A DNA stretch of 5,395 nt from Candidatus Omnitrophota bacterium (GCA_023818555.1 JAMWCG010000075.1:1-5395); one strand, 5' to 3'. Positions 1 to 5,395 are shown, counted from the first letter of the stretch. The notes: a model not told the origin generated them from the sequence alone. Numbers and translations: made by a program.

Positions 1-1
1 T

Positions 2-94
2 ATAGCGAATCTTACCGGGGATGAAGGAGAAAATAATAATTTTTATAATTTTTTTAAAAAAATTATAAAGAGAAATGGTTTTGAGGTTTTGTAA
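2..94 (+). CDS. C-terminal end of an unidentified upstream protein (partial)
   Basis: Frame 2 is open from the left edge to a TAA at 92-94 and encodes 30 residues. They begin IANLTGDEGENNN and end in a basic, aromatic tail (KKIIKRNGFEVL). The composition, with a Gly/Asp/Glu turn followed by a Lys-rich amphipathic stretch, looks like the tail of a real protein. No family motif is visible, so I cannot name it. The start lies outside the window. It ends 63 bases before msbA on the same strand, so the two could be cotranscribed, and an envelope or glycolipid function would fit the context, but that is inference only. Against it: the stretch is short and AT-rich, where open frames occur by chance. 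Frame 1 closes earlier, at 22-24, and is a weaker alternative. Confidence 0.45.
   Translation: MANLTGDEGENNNFYNFFKKIIKRNGFEVL
42..69. repeat. Perfect 28-bp AT-only palindrome
   Basis: Bases 42-55 (TTTATAA followed by seven T) are exactly complementary to bases 56-69 (seven A followed by TTATAAA), giving two 14-base arms with no spacer. The flanking T41 and G70 could add a wobble pair in RNA. It contains no G or C, so it is a poor intrinsic terminator. It lies inside the presumed tail of the upstream gene, where it encodes FYNFFKKIIK. It may be a by-product of AT-rich coding sequence, a cruciform-prone or bent-DNA site, or a weak 3'-end structure. Confidence 0.6.
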
Positions 95-100
95 TATAAT
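95..100 (+). promoter_or_regulatory. Possible -10 box upstream of msbA
   Basis: TATAAT, an exact match to the sigma70 -10 consensus, lies 57 bases before the msbA start and directly after the TAA of the upstream partial frame. No convincing -35 hexamer is present at 16-18 bases upstream; the corresponding bases read roughly GAAATG. In AT-rich DNA such a hexamer occurs often by chance, so this is only a candidate for an msbA promoter. Confidence 0.3.
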
Positions 101-114
101 ATTGAAAATTCTTG

Positions 115-131
115 CTGCAAATTCTGCAAAT
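115..131 (+). repeat. Short direct repeat in the msbA leader
   Basis: CTGCAAAT occurs at 115-122 and again at 124-131, offset by 9 bases, between the possible -10 box and the msbA start. The first copy overlaps a small inverted repeat TTGC-T-GCAA (112-120). The spacing is close to one helical turn and the location suits an operator or leader element, but the repeat is short and may be chance. Confidence 0.3.
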
Positions 132-157
132 CTCCTCTCTCAGGATTGGGGTTATAG

Positions 158-1948
158 ATGAAACTTTATTTAAAGTTATTAAAATTTGTCCAGCCTTACG
201 GATTTATCCTCGGGATAGCGATTTTTATGATGTTTATCTCTACCCTTTTTGATGGAATATCTTTGAGTATGCTTGTTCCCTTGGCGGACAATATCCTTAC
301 CGGTAAAAAAATTGTTCTTACACGAAATTTACCCACTTTCCTGGAAAATCTCATTTCTGTTTTAAATGCTACTCCCCGGATTACTTTGCTTAAATTTAGC
401 GGAATCCTTATCATTCTTCTTTTTACCTTAAAAGGAATAACCGTCTTTCTCCAGGGTTATCTAATGAATTCAGTAAGCCAGAAAGTGATTCGTGATCTGA
501 GAAATTTTATCTATGAAAAGATTCAATCTCTTTCCTTAGATTTTTTTGTGCGCTCTAAAAGCGGAGCACTGATTTCAAGAATTACCTATGATGTCGTCTG
601 GATTCAGACTGCCATCTCAGAAGCCCTGGCTGACCTTATTTTTTATTCTCTCCAGTTGATTCTCTTTACCTTTATTATTTTCTTTATCCATCCTAAACTT
701 GCACTTATCTCTTTTATTCTTCTCCCTTTGATCGGTTTACCCGCAGTGCGGATTGGCAAACTTCTCCGCAAGATAAGTAAACGGGCTCAAGAGAAGATGG
801 CGGAGATTAACACAGACCTCTATGAATCTATCGCAGGGGCAAGGATTGTTAAGGCATTTTCTATGGAGGATTATGAGATAAAGAAGTTTAGAAAATACAA
901 CCAGGATTTCTATCATCTAATGCTCAATGCAATTAAGAAAAATCTTGCTTTAGGTCCGATTACCGAATTCTTCGGAGCCTGTGCAGGGGTTTTTGTGCTC
1001 TATTTGGGTGGGAAAGAGGTAATTAAAGAAACAATTTCCTTTGGTGTCTTTGTGCTCTTTTTAGGAGCGCTCCTTTCTCTCCTTAAGCCCTTTAAGCGTT
1101 TGAGTAAGGTCTATACCATAAATCAGCAGGCTTTATCTGCGGTGGTAAGAATACTTGAGATTTTAAATCTTCAACCTTCGGTAAAAGAAATCCCCTCTCC
1201 CTACATAATGAAATCTTTTGAGAAAGAAATAGTATTTGAAAATGTGAGCTTCTCTTATGAAGAAAAGATTGTGCTTCAGGATATAAACCTTAAAATCAAG
1301 AAAGGCGAAGTGGTGGCTATTGTCGGTCCTACCGGTTCCGGGAAAACCACTCTGGTTAATCTTATCCCCCGTTTTTATGACCCCAGAGAAGGGAGGGTTT
1401 TGATTGATGGGCGAGATATAAAGGAAATGTCTCTCAAATCTCTGCGTTCCCATATAGGTATGGTTACTCAGGAAACTATTCTTTTTAACGATACGGTAAG
1501 GATGAACATTGCTTACGGTAGACCGGAAACAGATTTTGCAGAAATAGTCATGGCCGCAAAAACCGCCAATGCCCATGAGTTTATTATGCATTTACCCTAT
1601 GGCTATGATACTCTAATCGGAGAACAGGGAGCAAAACTCTCCGGAGGGGAAAGACAGAGAATAGCCATTGCCCGCGCAGTTCTAAAAAATCCTTCTATCC
1701 TTATCCTTGATGAAGCAACCTCTCAACTTGATAGTGTGGCTGAGAAAATAGTCCAGGAAGCCTTGGAACGTTTGATGCGCGAACGCACAGTGGTAATTAT
1801 TGCCCACCGTCTTTCTACCATAAAGGGAGCAGATAGAATTGTAGTTTTGCAGAATGGAAGGATAGTGGAAACCGGCAGGCATGAAGAACTAATGGCTCAA
1901 GGAACTCTTTATAAGGAAATATATCAAATGCAGAAATTGGTTGCTTAA
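158..1948 (+). CDS. msbA: MsbA-type lipid A/lipid exporter, ABC half-transporter
   Basis: This 596-residue protein is an inner-membrane ABC exporter half-transporter expected to work as a homodimer, using ATP to flip lipid A core or a related lipid. The N-terminal half has six hydrophobic segments at about residues 15-38, 77-102, 155-177, 180-199, 267-284 and 293-312. A coupling-helix region with SGALISRITYD lies near 135-145. The nucleotide-binding domain is complete: A-loop Y367, Walker A GPTGSGKT (390-397, K396), Q-loop Q438, signature LSGGE (494-498), Walker B ILILDE (514-519, catalytic E519), D-loop near 522-525 and H-loop H550. Start: an in-frame TAG (155-157) directly precedes the ATG, and GGGG at 148-151 is a weak ribosome site. 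Length and the N-terminus MKLYLKLLKFVQPY fit MsbA. Other type I exporters of lipids, drugs or peptides share this architecture, so the substrate is inferred, not shown. Confidence 0.9.
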   Translation: MKLYLKLLKFVQPYGFILGIAIFMMFISTLFDGISLSMLVPLADNILTGKKIVLTRNLPTFLENLISVLNATPRITLLKFSGILIILLFTLKGITVFLQGYLMNSVSQKVIRDLRNFIYEKIQSLSLDFFVRSKSGALISRITYDVVWIQTAISEALADLIFYSLQLILFTFIIFFIHPKLALISFILLPLIGLPAVRIGKLLRKISKRAQEKMAEINTDLYESIAGARIVKAFSMEDYEIKKFRKYNQDFYHLMLNAIKKNLALGPITEFFGACAGVFVLYLGGKEVIKETISFGVFVLFLGALLSLLKPFKRLSKVYTINQQALSAVVRILEILNLQPSVKEIPSPYIMKSFEKEIVFENVSFSYEEKIVLQDINLKIKKGEVVAIVGPTGSGKTTLVNLIPRFYDPREGRVLIDGRDIKEMSLKSLRSHIGMVTQETILFNDTVRMNIAYGRPETDFAEIVMAAKTANAHEFIMHLPYGYDTLIGEQGAKLSGGERQRIAIARAVLKNPSILILDEATSQLDSVAEKIVQEALERLMRERTVVIIAHRLSTIKGADRIVVLQNGRIVETGRHEELMAQGTLYKEIYQMQKLVA

Positions 1949-1957
1949 AAAAATAAT

Positions 1958-1986
1958 TTGTGATATATTTAAATACTTTAAATAAT
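1958..1986 (+). promoter_or_regulatory. Candidate sigma70-type promoter of the rpsB operon
   Basis: TTGTGA (1958-1963) and AATAAT (1981-1986) are separated by 17 bases, the optimal spacing, and each is close to the -35 and -10 consensus (TTGACA, TATAAT). Transcription would begin near 1993, leaving a leader of about 85 bases before rpsB. The spacer holds two copies of TTTAAAT (1968-1974, 1977-1983). The site lies just past the msbA stop, where a promoter for the translation operon is expected. The region is very AT-rich, so a chance match cannot be excluded. Confidence 0.5.
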
Positions 1987-2000
1987 ATTCTACATTTTTT

Positions 2001-2027
2001 GCGAAATTGAGAAAGGCTGTTTTTCGT
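2001..2027 (+). promoter_or_regulatory. Possible weak hairpin in the rpsB leader
   Basis: GCGAAA (2001-2006) can pair with TTTCGT (2022-2027), with one G-U closing pair and a 15-base loop, in the predicted 5' leader of the rpsB transcript. In Escherichia coli S2 represses its own operon through the leader RNA, so a structured leader would be meaningful. This stem is only six pairs long and mostly A-U, and I see no resemblance to a described S2-binding motif. It is a weak candidate. Confidence 0.2.
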
Positions 2028-2067
2028 AAAAAGAGGGTAATTTTGTAAAGTTTTCAATATTTCCAAA

Positions 2068-2073
2068 AGGAGG
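2068..2073 (+). promoter_or_regulatory. Strong ribosome binding site of rpsB
   Basis: AGGAGG is a full match to the anti-Shine-Dalgarno. It lies 5 bases before GTG 2079, 11 before ATG 2085 and 14 before ATG 2088. The spacing favours the GTG as the start, with ATG 2085 as second choice. Confidence 0.8.
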
Positions 2074-2078
2074 AGAAA

Positions 2079-2924
2079 GTGGTAATGATGGAATTGATTA
2101 AGGAATTATTAGAAGCAGGTGTCCATTTTGGACATCAGAAGAAGCGCTGGAACCCCAGGATGAAGCCCTTTATTTTCGGAGAGCGTAGCGGAGTTTTGAT
2201 TGTTGACTTGGAGAAAACTGCAGATTTGCTTACCCGTGCCTGTCAATTCTTGGAAGAAATAACCGCTAAGGGTGGAGAAGTTCTCTTTGTAGGAACTAAA
2301 AAACAGGCACAAGTTATTGTAGAAGAAGAGGCAAAACGGTGTAATTCTCCTTATGTGAATCTTCGTTGGTTAGGAGGAACCCTCACTAATTTCGAAACTA
2401 TAAAGAAGAGTATTACTCGTTTTAAAGAACTTCTGAGAATGAGAGAAAGTGGTCTCTTCGCACACTTATCCAAGAAAGAAGCCTCAAGGTTGAGTAAGGA
2501 ACTTTTTAGGTTGGAAAGAAATTTAGGCGGAATTGTGCAGATGGAAAAACTCCCTTCTGCTCTCTATATAATTGATTCTAAGATAGAGGAGATTGCGGTG
2601 AAGGAGGCAAACCGTCTCTCCATTCCTATTGTGGCTTTAGTGGATACCAATTGTGACCCCACTTTAATTACCTATCCTATACCAGGAAACGATGATGCTC
2701 TGCGCTCAATAAAACTCATTACCACCAAAGTGGCTAATGCGGTATTAGAAGGGAAAAAGAAATTCTCTCAGTTTGCCCCTCAGCAAGTTACTGAAACTAA
2801 AGAGGAGAAGAAGGAAGCGATAAAAATTCCTGATATCTCTGAGGATTTTGAAGAAAAAGTGGAAAAAGGTGAGGAGAAAAGAGCGCCTAAAGTGATTAAA
2901 TTTAGAGGTAAGGGAACAGGGTGA
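2079..2924 (+). CDS. rpsB: 30S ribosomal protein S2
   Basis: S2 is a structural protein of the small ribosomal subunit, needed for mRNA binding and S1 attachment. The S2 family signature is clear: [10 protein letters not shown] (11-20) followed by [11 protein letters not shown] (24-34), then [30 protein letters not shown] and, near the end of the core, [10 protein letters not shown] and [11 protein letters not shown]. The S2 core ends near residue 233. A charged tail of about 47 residues, rich in Lys and Glu and ending KFRGKGTG, follows, so at 281 residues it is longer than the roughly 240 of E. coli S2; such tails are common in the family. The start is uncertain between GTG 2079 (best ribosome-site spacing) and ATG 2085 or 2088. 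It opens the rpsB-tsf-pyrH-frr operon, and the 130-base gap before it holds the likely promoter and a leader where S2 autoregulation could act. Confidence 0.97.
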   Translation: MVMMELIKELLEAGVHFGHQKKRWNPRMKPFIFGERSGVLIVDLEKTADLLTRACQFLEEITAKGGEVLFVGTKKQAQVIVEEEAKRCNSPYVNLRWLGGTLTNFETIKKSITRFKELLRMRESGLFAHLSKKEASRLSKELFRLERNLGGIVQMEKLPSALYIIDSKIEEIAVKEANRLSIPIVALVDTNCDPTLITYPIPGNDDALRSIKLITTKVANAVLEGKKKFSQFAPQQVTETKEEKKEAIKIPDISEDFEEKVEKGEEKRAPKVIKFRGKGTG

Positions 2925-2933
2925 GGGGAGAAA

Positions 2934-2938
2934 GGAGG
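2934..2938 (+). promoter_or_regulatory. Ribosome binding site that fixes the tsf start
   Basis: GGAGG within AAAGGAGGT lies 9 bases before ATG 2948, good spacing for initiation. It decides the tsf start at 2948 over the in-frame GTG at 2921, which overlaps the rpsB stop and has no ribosome site of its own at a suitable distance. Confidence 0.8.
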
Positions 2939-2947
2939 TATAACTCT

Positions 2948-3523
2948 ATGATAGAGTTGATCAAGGAACTCCGCGAAAAAACTGGGGCGGGAGTAATGGA
3001 ATGTCGTCGTGCCCTTATAGAATCTAAGGGGGATATTAATAGGGCGATGCAGATTATTAAAGAGAGAGGGATGGAGATTGCTTTGAAAAAATCTGCCCGG
3101 GAGGTAAAAGAGGGGAGGATTGAAGCCTATACCGTTGTGGGAGAAAAATTGGGAGTGCTGGTAGAGATAAATTGTGAAACCGATTTCGTGGCAAGAAACG
3201 ATTTGTTTAAGAGACTTTGTCGGGATATTGCCATGCAGATAGCAGCCAGTAATCCAATTTACATAAGACCTGAAGATATCCCTGAGGAGATTTTGGCGGA
3301 AGAAAAGAAAAGATTTAAAGATAGTTTTGGAGAGGGGAGAACTGATTTTTCTAAAGCCTGGGAAGATTATTTAAATAGATTCAAGAAAGAGAAATGTCTA
3401 TTAGAACAGCCATTTATTAAAGATGAGAAAATTAGTGTCCGGGAATATATCAATTCGGTGATTGCCCAATTTGGAGAAAATATCCAGGTGCGGAGATTTA
3501 CGCGTTATCAATTAGGTGATTAA
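2948..3523 (+). CDS. tsf: Translation elongation factor Ts, short single-core form
   Basis: EF-Ts is the cytoplasmic nucleotide exchange factor that releases GDP from EF-Tu. The N-terminal UBA-like helical domain is typical: [19 protein letters not shown] (5-23) followed by [15 protein letters not shown]. The core domain contains [10 protein letters not shown] (76-85); the TDFVARN signature, with D79 and F80, inserts into EF-Tu to disrupt magnesium and nucleotide binding. At 191 residues it lacks the second core subdomain of the 283-residue E. coli protein and resembles the short Thermus-type EF-Ts (about 196 residues), which works as a homodimer. The C-terminal [22 protein letters not shown] is the expected end, so it is not a truncation. 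The start follows GGAGG at 2934-2938. It lies 23 bases after rpsB and 7 before the chosen pyrH start, so it is cotranscribed. Confidence 0.96.
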   Translation: MIELIKELREKTGAGVMECRRALIESKGDINRAMQIIKERGMEIALKKSAREVKEGRIEAYTVVGEKLGVLVEINCETDFVARNDLFKRLCRDIAMQIAASNPIYIRPEDIPEEILAEEKKRFKDSFGEGRTDFSKAWEDYLNRFKKEKCLLEQPFIKDEKISVREYINSVIAQFGENIQVRRFTRYQLGD

Positions 3524-3530
3524 AATAGTG

Positions 3531-4244
3531 ATGGGAAAACCAAAGTACAAAAGGATAGTGCTTAAATTGAGTGGGGAGGCATTACAGGGAAAAGAAGGAT
3601 ATGGGATTGACCCGCAGGTTACTCTCTCTATTGCCCAGCGGATAAAAGAGGTTCATCAGATGGGAGTAGAGATAGCGGTAGTCATTGGGGGAGGTAACAT
3701 TTTTCGGGGGAACAAAGCAGCCTTAGCCGGGATGGACCGTTCCACCGCAGATTATATGGGGATGCTGGCTACCGTAATCAATGGTCTTGCCCTCCAGGAT
3801 GCTTTGGAGAGAATAGGGGTATTTACCCGTCTTCAGACTGCCATTGAGATGAAGGAACTCGCAGAACCTTATATAAGAAGGAGGGCAATTAGGCACTTAG
3901 AGAAAGGAAGGGTGGTAATTTTTGCCGCCGGTACCGGAAATCCATATTTTACTACCGATACCACTGCAGCTTTAAGAGCCATAGAGATAAATGCAGATAT
4001 AATTCTTAAAGCCACTAAAGTGGATGGAGTATATACCGCTGACCCTCTTGTAGATAAAAAAGCAAAGAAATTTAGTCAATTAGAGTACCTTGAGGTTTTA
4101 AAACTCGGTCTGAAAGTAATGGATGCTACTGCCATCAGCCTTTGTATGGATAACCATCTTCCGATTATTGTTTTTGATTTAAATAGAAAGGGGAGCATTA
4201 AAAAAGCAGTTTTGGGAGAGAAAGTAGGAACACTGGTAAAATAG
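3531..4244 (+). CDS. pyrH: UMP kinase (UMP to UDP), amino acid kinase family
   Basis: UMP kinase transfers phosphate from ATP to UMP in pyrimidine nucleotide synthesis. In bacteria it is a cytoplasmic hexamer, usually activated by GTP and inhibited by UTP. At 237 residues it matches the E. coli length (241). Visible motifs are the KLSGEALQG phosphate-binding loop (12-20), GGGNIFRG (53-60), [20 protein letters not shown] from D74 with UMP-contacting residues, [13 protein letters not shown] (132-144), [13 protein letters not shown] for nucleotide binding, and a C-terminal [20 protein letters not shown]. The start is chosen at ATG 3531 because [18 protein letters not shown] aligns with the family. 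GTG 3528 lies 8 bases from AGGTGA (3514-3519) and is a good rival. GTG 3516 would overlap tsf by 8 bases and has no clear ribosome site. Translational coupling to tsf is likely. Confidence 0.96.
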   Translation: MGKPKYKRIVLKLSGEALQGKEGYGIDPQVTLSIAQRIKEVHQMGVEIAVVIGGGNIFRGNKAALAGMDRSTADYMGMLATVINGLALQDALERIGVFTRLQTAIEMKELAEPYIRRRAIRHLEKGRVVIFAAGTGNPYFTTDTTAALRAIEINADIILKATKVDGVYTADPLVDKKAKKFSQLEYLEVLKLGLKVMDATAISLCMDNHLPIIVFDLNRKGSIKKAVLGEKVGTLVK

Positions 4245-4254
4245 GGGGAAGGAT

Positions 4255-4818
4255 ATGGCTACCATAAAAGAAATTTTACACCAGACTGAAGAGAAGATGA
4301 AGAAAACCGTTGAGGTTACCCAGAGAGAATTTGCTACAGTAAGGACATCGCGTGCTTCTCCTACTTTACTTGACCACATCAAGATAAACTATTATGGGAC
4401 ACCGACTCCTTTGCGACAGCTGGCGACCATTTCTGTACCGGAACCAAAATTGCTTATTGTCCAGACCTGGGACCCATCTCTTCTTCCGGAAGTAGAAAAA
4501 GAAATTCTCAAAGCAAATTTGGGACTCAATCCTGTAAATGATGGGAAGGTGCTTAAGCTCCCTATTCCTCCCTTGAGTAAGGAAAGAAGAGAAGAGCTCC
4601 TGAAAGTGGTAAAGAAGATGGCTGAGGGAGGAAAGATTGCCGTCCGTTCTATCCGCCACGATGCCAATGAACAAATCAAGAAGATGGAAAAAGATAAATT
4701 AATCAGTGAAGATGATTCCTTCCGAAATCAGGAAGAAGTGCAGAAACTCACGGAAAAGTATATAAAACAGATTGATGAAATAGTGAAGGCAAAAGAGAAA
4801 GAGATTTTGGAAATTTAA
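4255..4818 (+). CDS. frr: Ribosome recycling factor
   Basis: RRF acts with EF-G and IF3 to split the post-termination ribosome. Its 187 residues match the usual 185. The fold is recognisable: a three-helix domain I (about 1-30 and 106-187) and a beta domain II (about 31-105). Conserved blocks are the FATVRTSRASPTLLD segment at 26-40, YYGTPTPLRQLATISVPEP from 46, LNPVNDGKVLKLPIPPLSKERR from 91, and AVRSIRHDAN (129-138) with conserved arginines 131 and 134 on the rRNA-contacting helix, then DKLISEDD. It starts 10 bases after the pyrH stop, with a G-rich ribosome site at 4245-4252 just upstream. In many bacteria uppS and cdsA follow frr; here a tRNA gene and guaA follow instead. Confidence 0.96.
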   Translation: MATIKEILHQTEEKMKKTVEVTQREFATVRTSRASPTLLDHIKINYYGTPTPLRQLATISVPEPKLLIVQTWDPSLLPEVEKEILKANLGLNPVNDGKVLKLPIPPLSKERREELLKVVKKMAEGGKIAVRSIRHDANEQIKKMEKDKLISEDDSFRNQEEVQKLTEKYIKQIDEIVKAKEKEILEI

Positions 4819-4831
4819 GAATCTATTTTTG

Positions 4832-4904
4832 GGGCCGCTAGCTCAGCCGGTAGAGCACAGGCTTTTTAAGCCTGGAGTGCCGAGATCGAGACTCGGGCGG
4901 CCCA
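4832..4904 (+). tRNA. tRNA-Lys, anticodon UUU
   Basis: A full cloverleaf of 73 bases folds by eye. The acceptor stem is GGGCCGC (4832-4838) with GCGGCCC (4897-4903), all seven pairs Watson-Crick, and discriminator A4904. The D arm is GCTC/GAGC with loop AGCCGGTA, including G18-G19. The anticodon stem is CAGGC/GCCTG around the loop TTTTTAA, with anticodon TTT at 4865-4867 and A37. The variable loop is GAGTG, and the T stem is CCGAG/CTCGG with loop ATCGAGA. CCA is not encoded (GGA follows), so it must be added after transcription. The gene is unusual in having A54 and A60 in the T loop and G48 in the variable loop. It starts 13 bases after frr, with no terminator or clear promoter between, so it is probably cut from the operon transcript. 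Confidence 0.95.
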
Positions 4905-4956
4905 GGATTTTGTTTATCTATTTTACCACCGCTTGCTTATTAACTTTTCCCTGTTG

Positions 4957-5395
4957 ATGAAAAGAGACTGGATTTCTATTTTAGACTTTGGTTCCCAATA
5001 TACACACCTTATTGCTCGTAGAATAAGGGAATGCGGGGTTTATTCCGAGATAGTTCCTTATAATATAAAGGCAAGGGAACTCTTAGAGAAAAATCCTTCG
5101 GGGATAATTCTTTCGGGCGGTCCAGCAACAGTAACTTTTCAGAAAAGTCCTAAACCCGACCCAGAAATTTTCTATCTGAATATTCCTGTTTTGGGTATTT
5201 GTTATGGGGCTCAACTTATGGCATATTTCCTGGGAGGGAAAGTTAGCCAGGCGGAAGAGAGGGAATATGGAAGGACAGTGCTCAAGATAATCTCAAGGGA
5301 TAGTTTATTTAAAGGGCTTTCTAAAGGAGAGATTGTCTGGATGAGTCATGGAGACAGAATTACAAAACCACCCCCGGGTTTCAAAATCATTGCTT
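4957..5395 (+). CDS. guaA: GMP synthase (glutamine-hydrolysing), N-terminal part
   Basis: GuaA converts XMP to GMP with ATP and glutamine. Only the first 146 residues, part of the class I glutamine amidotransferase domain, are in the window; the frame runs off the right edge without a stop. Family motifs are ILDFGSQYTHLIARRIRE (8-25), IILSGGPATV for the oxyanion strand (50-59), PVLGICYGAQLMAYFLGGKV with the nucleophile C82 (77-96), EREYGR (101-106) and VWMSHGD (127-133). The catalytic His and Glu and the ATP pyrophosphatase and dimerisation domains would lie beyond the edge, so a stand-alone amidotransferase subunit cannot be fully excluded. ATG 4957 fits the family N-terminus, but no purine-rich ribosome site precedes it; the bases before it are CTTTTCCCTGTTG-like. 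It follows tRNA-Lys by 52 bases and no promoter or terminator is evident there. Confidence 0.95.
   Translation, partial: MKRDWISILDFGSQYTHLIARRIRECGVYSEIVPYNIKARELLEKNPSGIILSGGPATVTFQKSPKPDPEIFYLNIPVLGICYGAQLMAYFLGGKVSQAEEREYGRTVLKIISRDSLFKGLSKGEIVWMSHGDRITKPPPGFKIIA

Noticed and set aside
42..75. AT palindrome as an intrinsic terminator for the upstream gene
   Set aside because: The stem has no G-C pairs, no T tract follows the second arm, and the reading frame continues through it to 94.
1163..1591. 142-codon open frame on the minus strand inside msbA
   Set aside because: It lies opposite the well-conserved nucleotide-binding domain, has no ribosome site or recognisable motif, and its composition looks like an antisense shadow.
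2032..2048. Start-stop peptide TTG-TAA behind GAGGG in the rpsB leader
   Set aside because: A single-codon frame after a partial ribosome site is expected by chance in AT-rich leader DNA and has no further support.
2921..2947. Longer tsf start at GTG 2921 overlapping the rpsB stop
   Set aside because: The extra residues (MRGERRYNS) are translated from the ribosome site itself, and ATG 2948 has GGAGG at ideal spacing and the family-typical N-terminus.
3516..3530. Longer pyrH start at GTG 3516 overlapping tsf by 8 bases
   Set aside because: There is no ribosome site at suitable spacing, and alignment with the family supports MGKPKYKRI from ATG 3531 (or GTG 3528).
4366..4679. Two overlapping minus-strand open frames of about 100 codons inside frr
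   Set aside because: Both are antisense to the strongly conserved RRF sequence, show no family motif and overlap each other, so they are shadows.
4832..4904. tRNA-Lys as an integration (att) site of a mobile element
   Set aside because: No integrase gene and no repeated copy of the tRNA 3' end are in the window, and guaA follows directly.
1..5395. CRISPR array, toxin-antitoxin, phage or defence system
   Set aside because: No regular repeats, small gene pairs or matching motifs are visible; the window is filled by housekeeping genes.

Overview
The window reads as ordinary chromosomal DNA of a Gram-negative-type bacterium, moderately AT-rich, with every complete gene on the plus strand. The evidence for a bacterium is the contiguous rpsB-tsf-pyrH-frr cluster, a ribosome recycling factor, a hexameric-type UMP kinase and strong Shine-Dalgarno sites. 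An MsbA-like exporter suggests an outer membrane with lipid A or a related glycolipid. The short single-core EF-Ts (about 191 residues) and an frr followed by tRNA-Lys and guaA, rather than uppS-cdsA, argue against a gammaproteobacterium. A lineage such as Candidatus Omnitrophota or another deep-branching Gram-negative phylum is a guess that the sequence alone cannot prove.

Layout: positions 2-94 look like the last 30 codons of an unidentified upstream gene, containing a perfect AT-only palindrome. A short leader with a possible -10 box and a small direct repeat precedes msbA (158-1948). A 130-base AT-rich gap (1949-2078) carries a good candidate sigma70-type promoter and the rpsB leader. The cluster then runs rpsB (30S protein S2), tsf (EF-Ts), pyrH (UMP kinase) and frr (ribosome recycling factor), with gaps of only 23, 7 and 10 bases, so it is almost certainly one transcript. 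A tRNA-Lys(UUU) gene starts 13 bases after frr with no terminator between them, and 52 bases later the GMP synthase gene guaA begins and runs off the right edge.

Together the genes link translation (S2, EF-Ts, RRF, tRNA-Lys) with nucleotide supply (UMP to UDP; XMP to GMP). The envelope exporter is a neighbour that probably has its own transcription unit. I found no mobile element, CRISPR array, phage gene or defence system, and I do not see a new multi-gene system here. The points most worth a second look are the tRNA-Lys tertiary core (A54, A60 and G48), its position inside the protein operon, the guaA start without a Shine-Dalgarno, and the AT palindrome.
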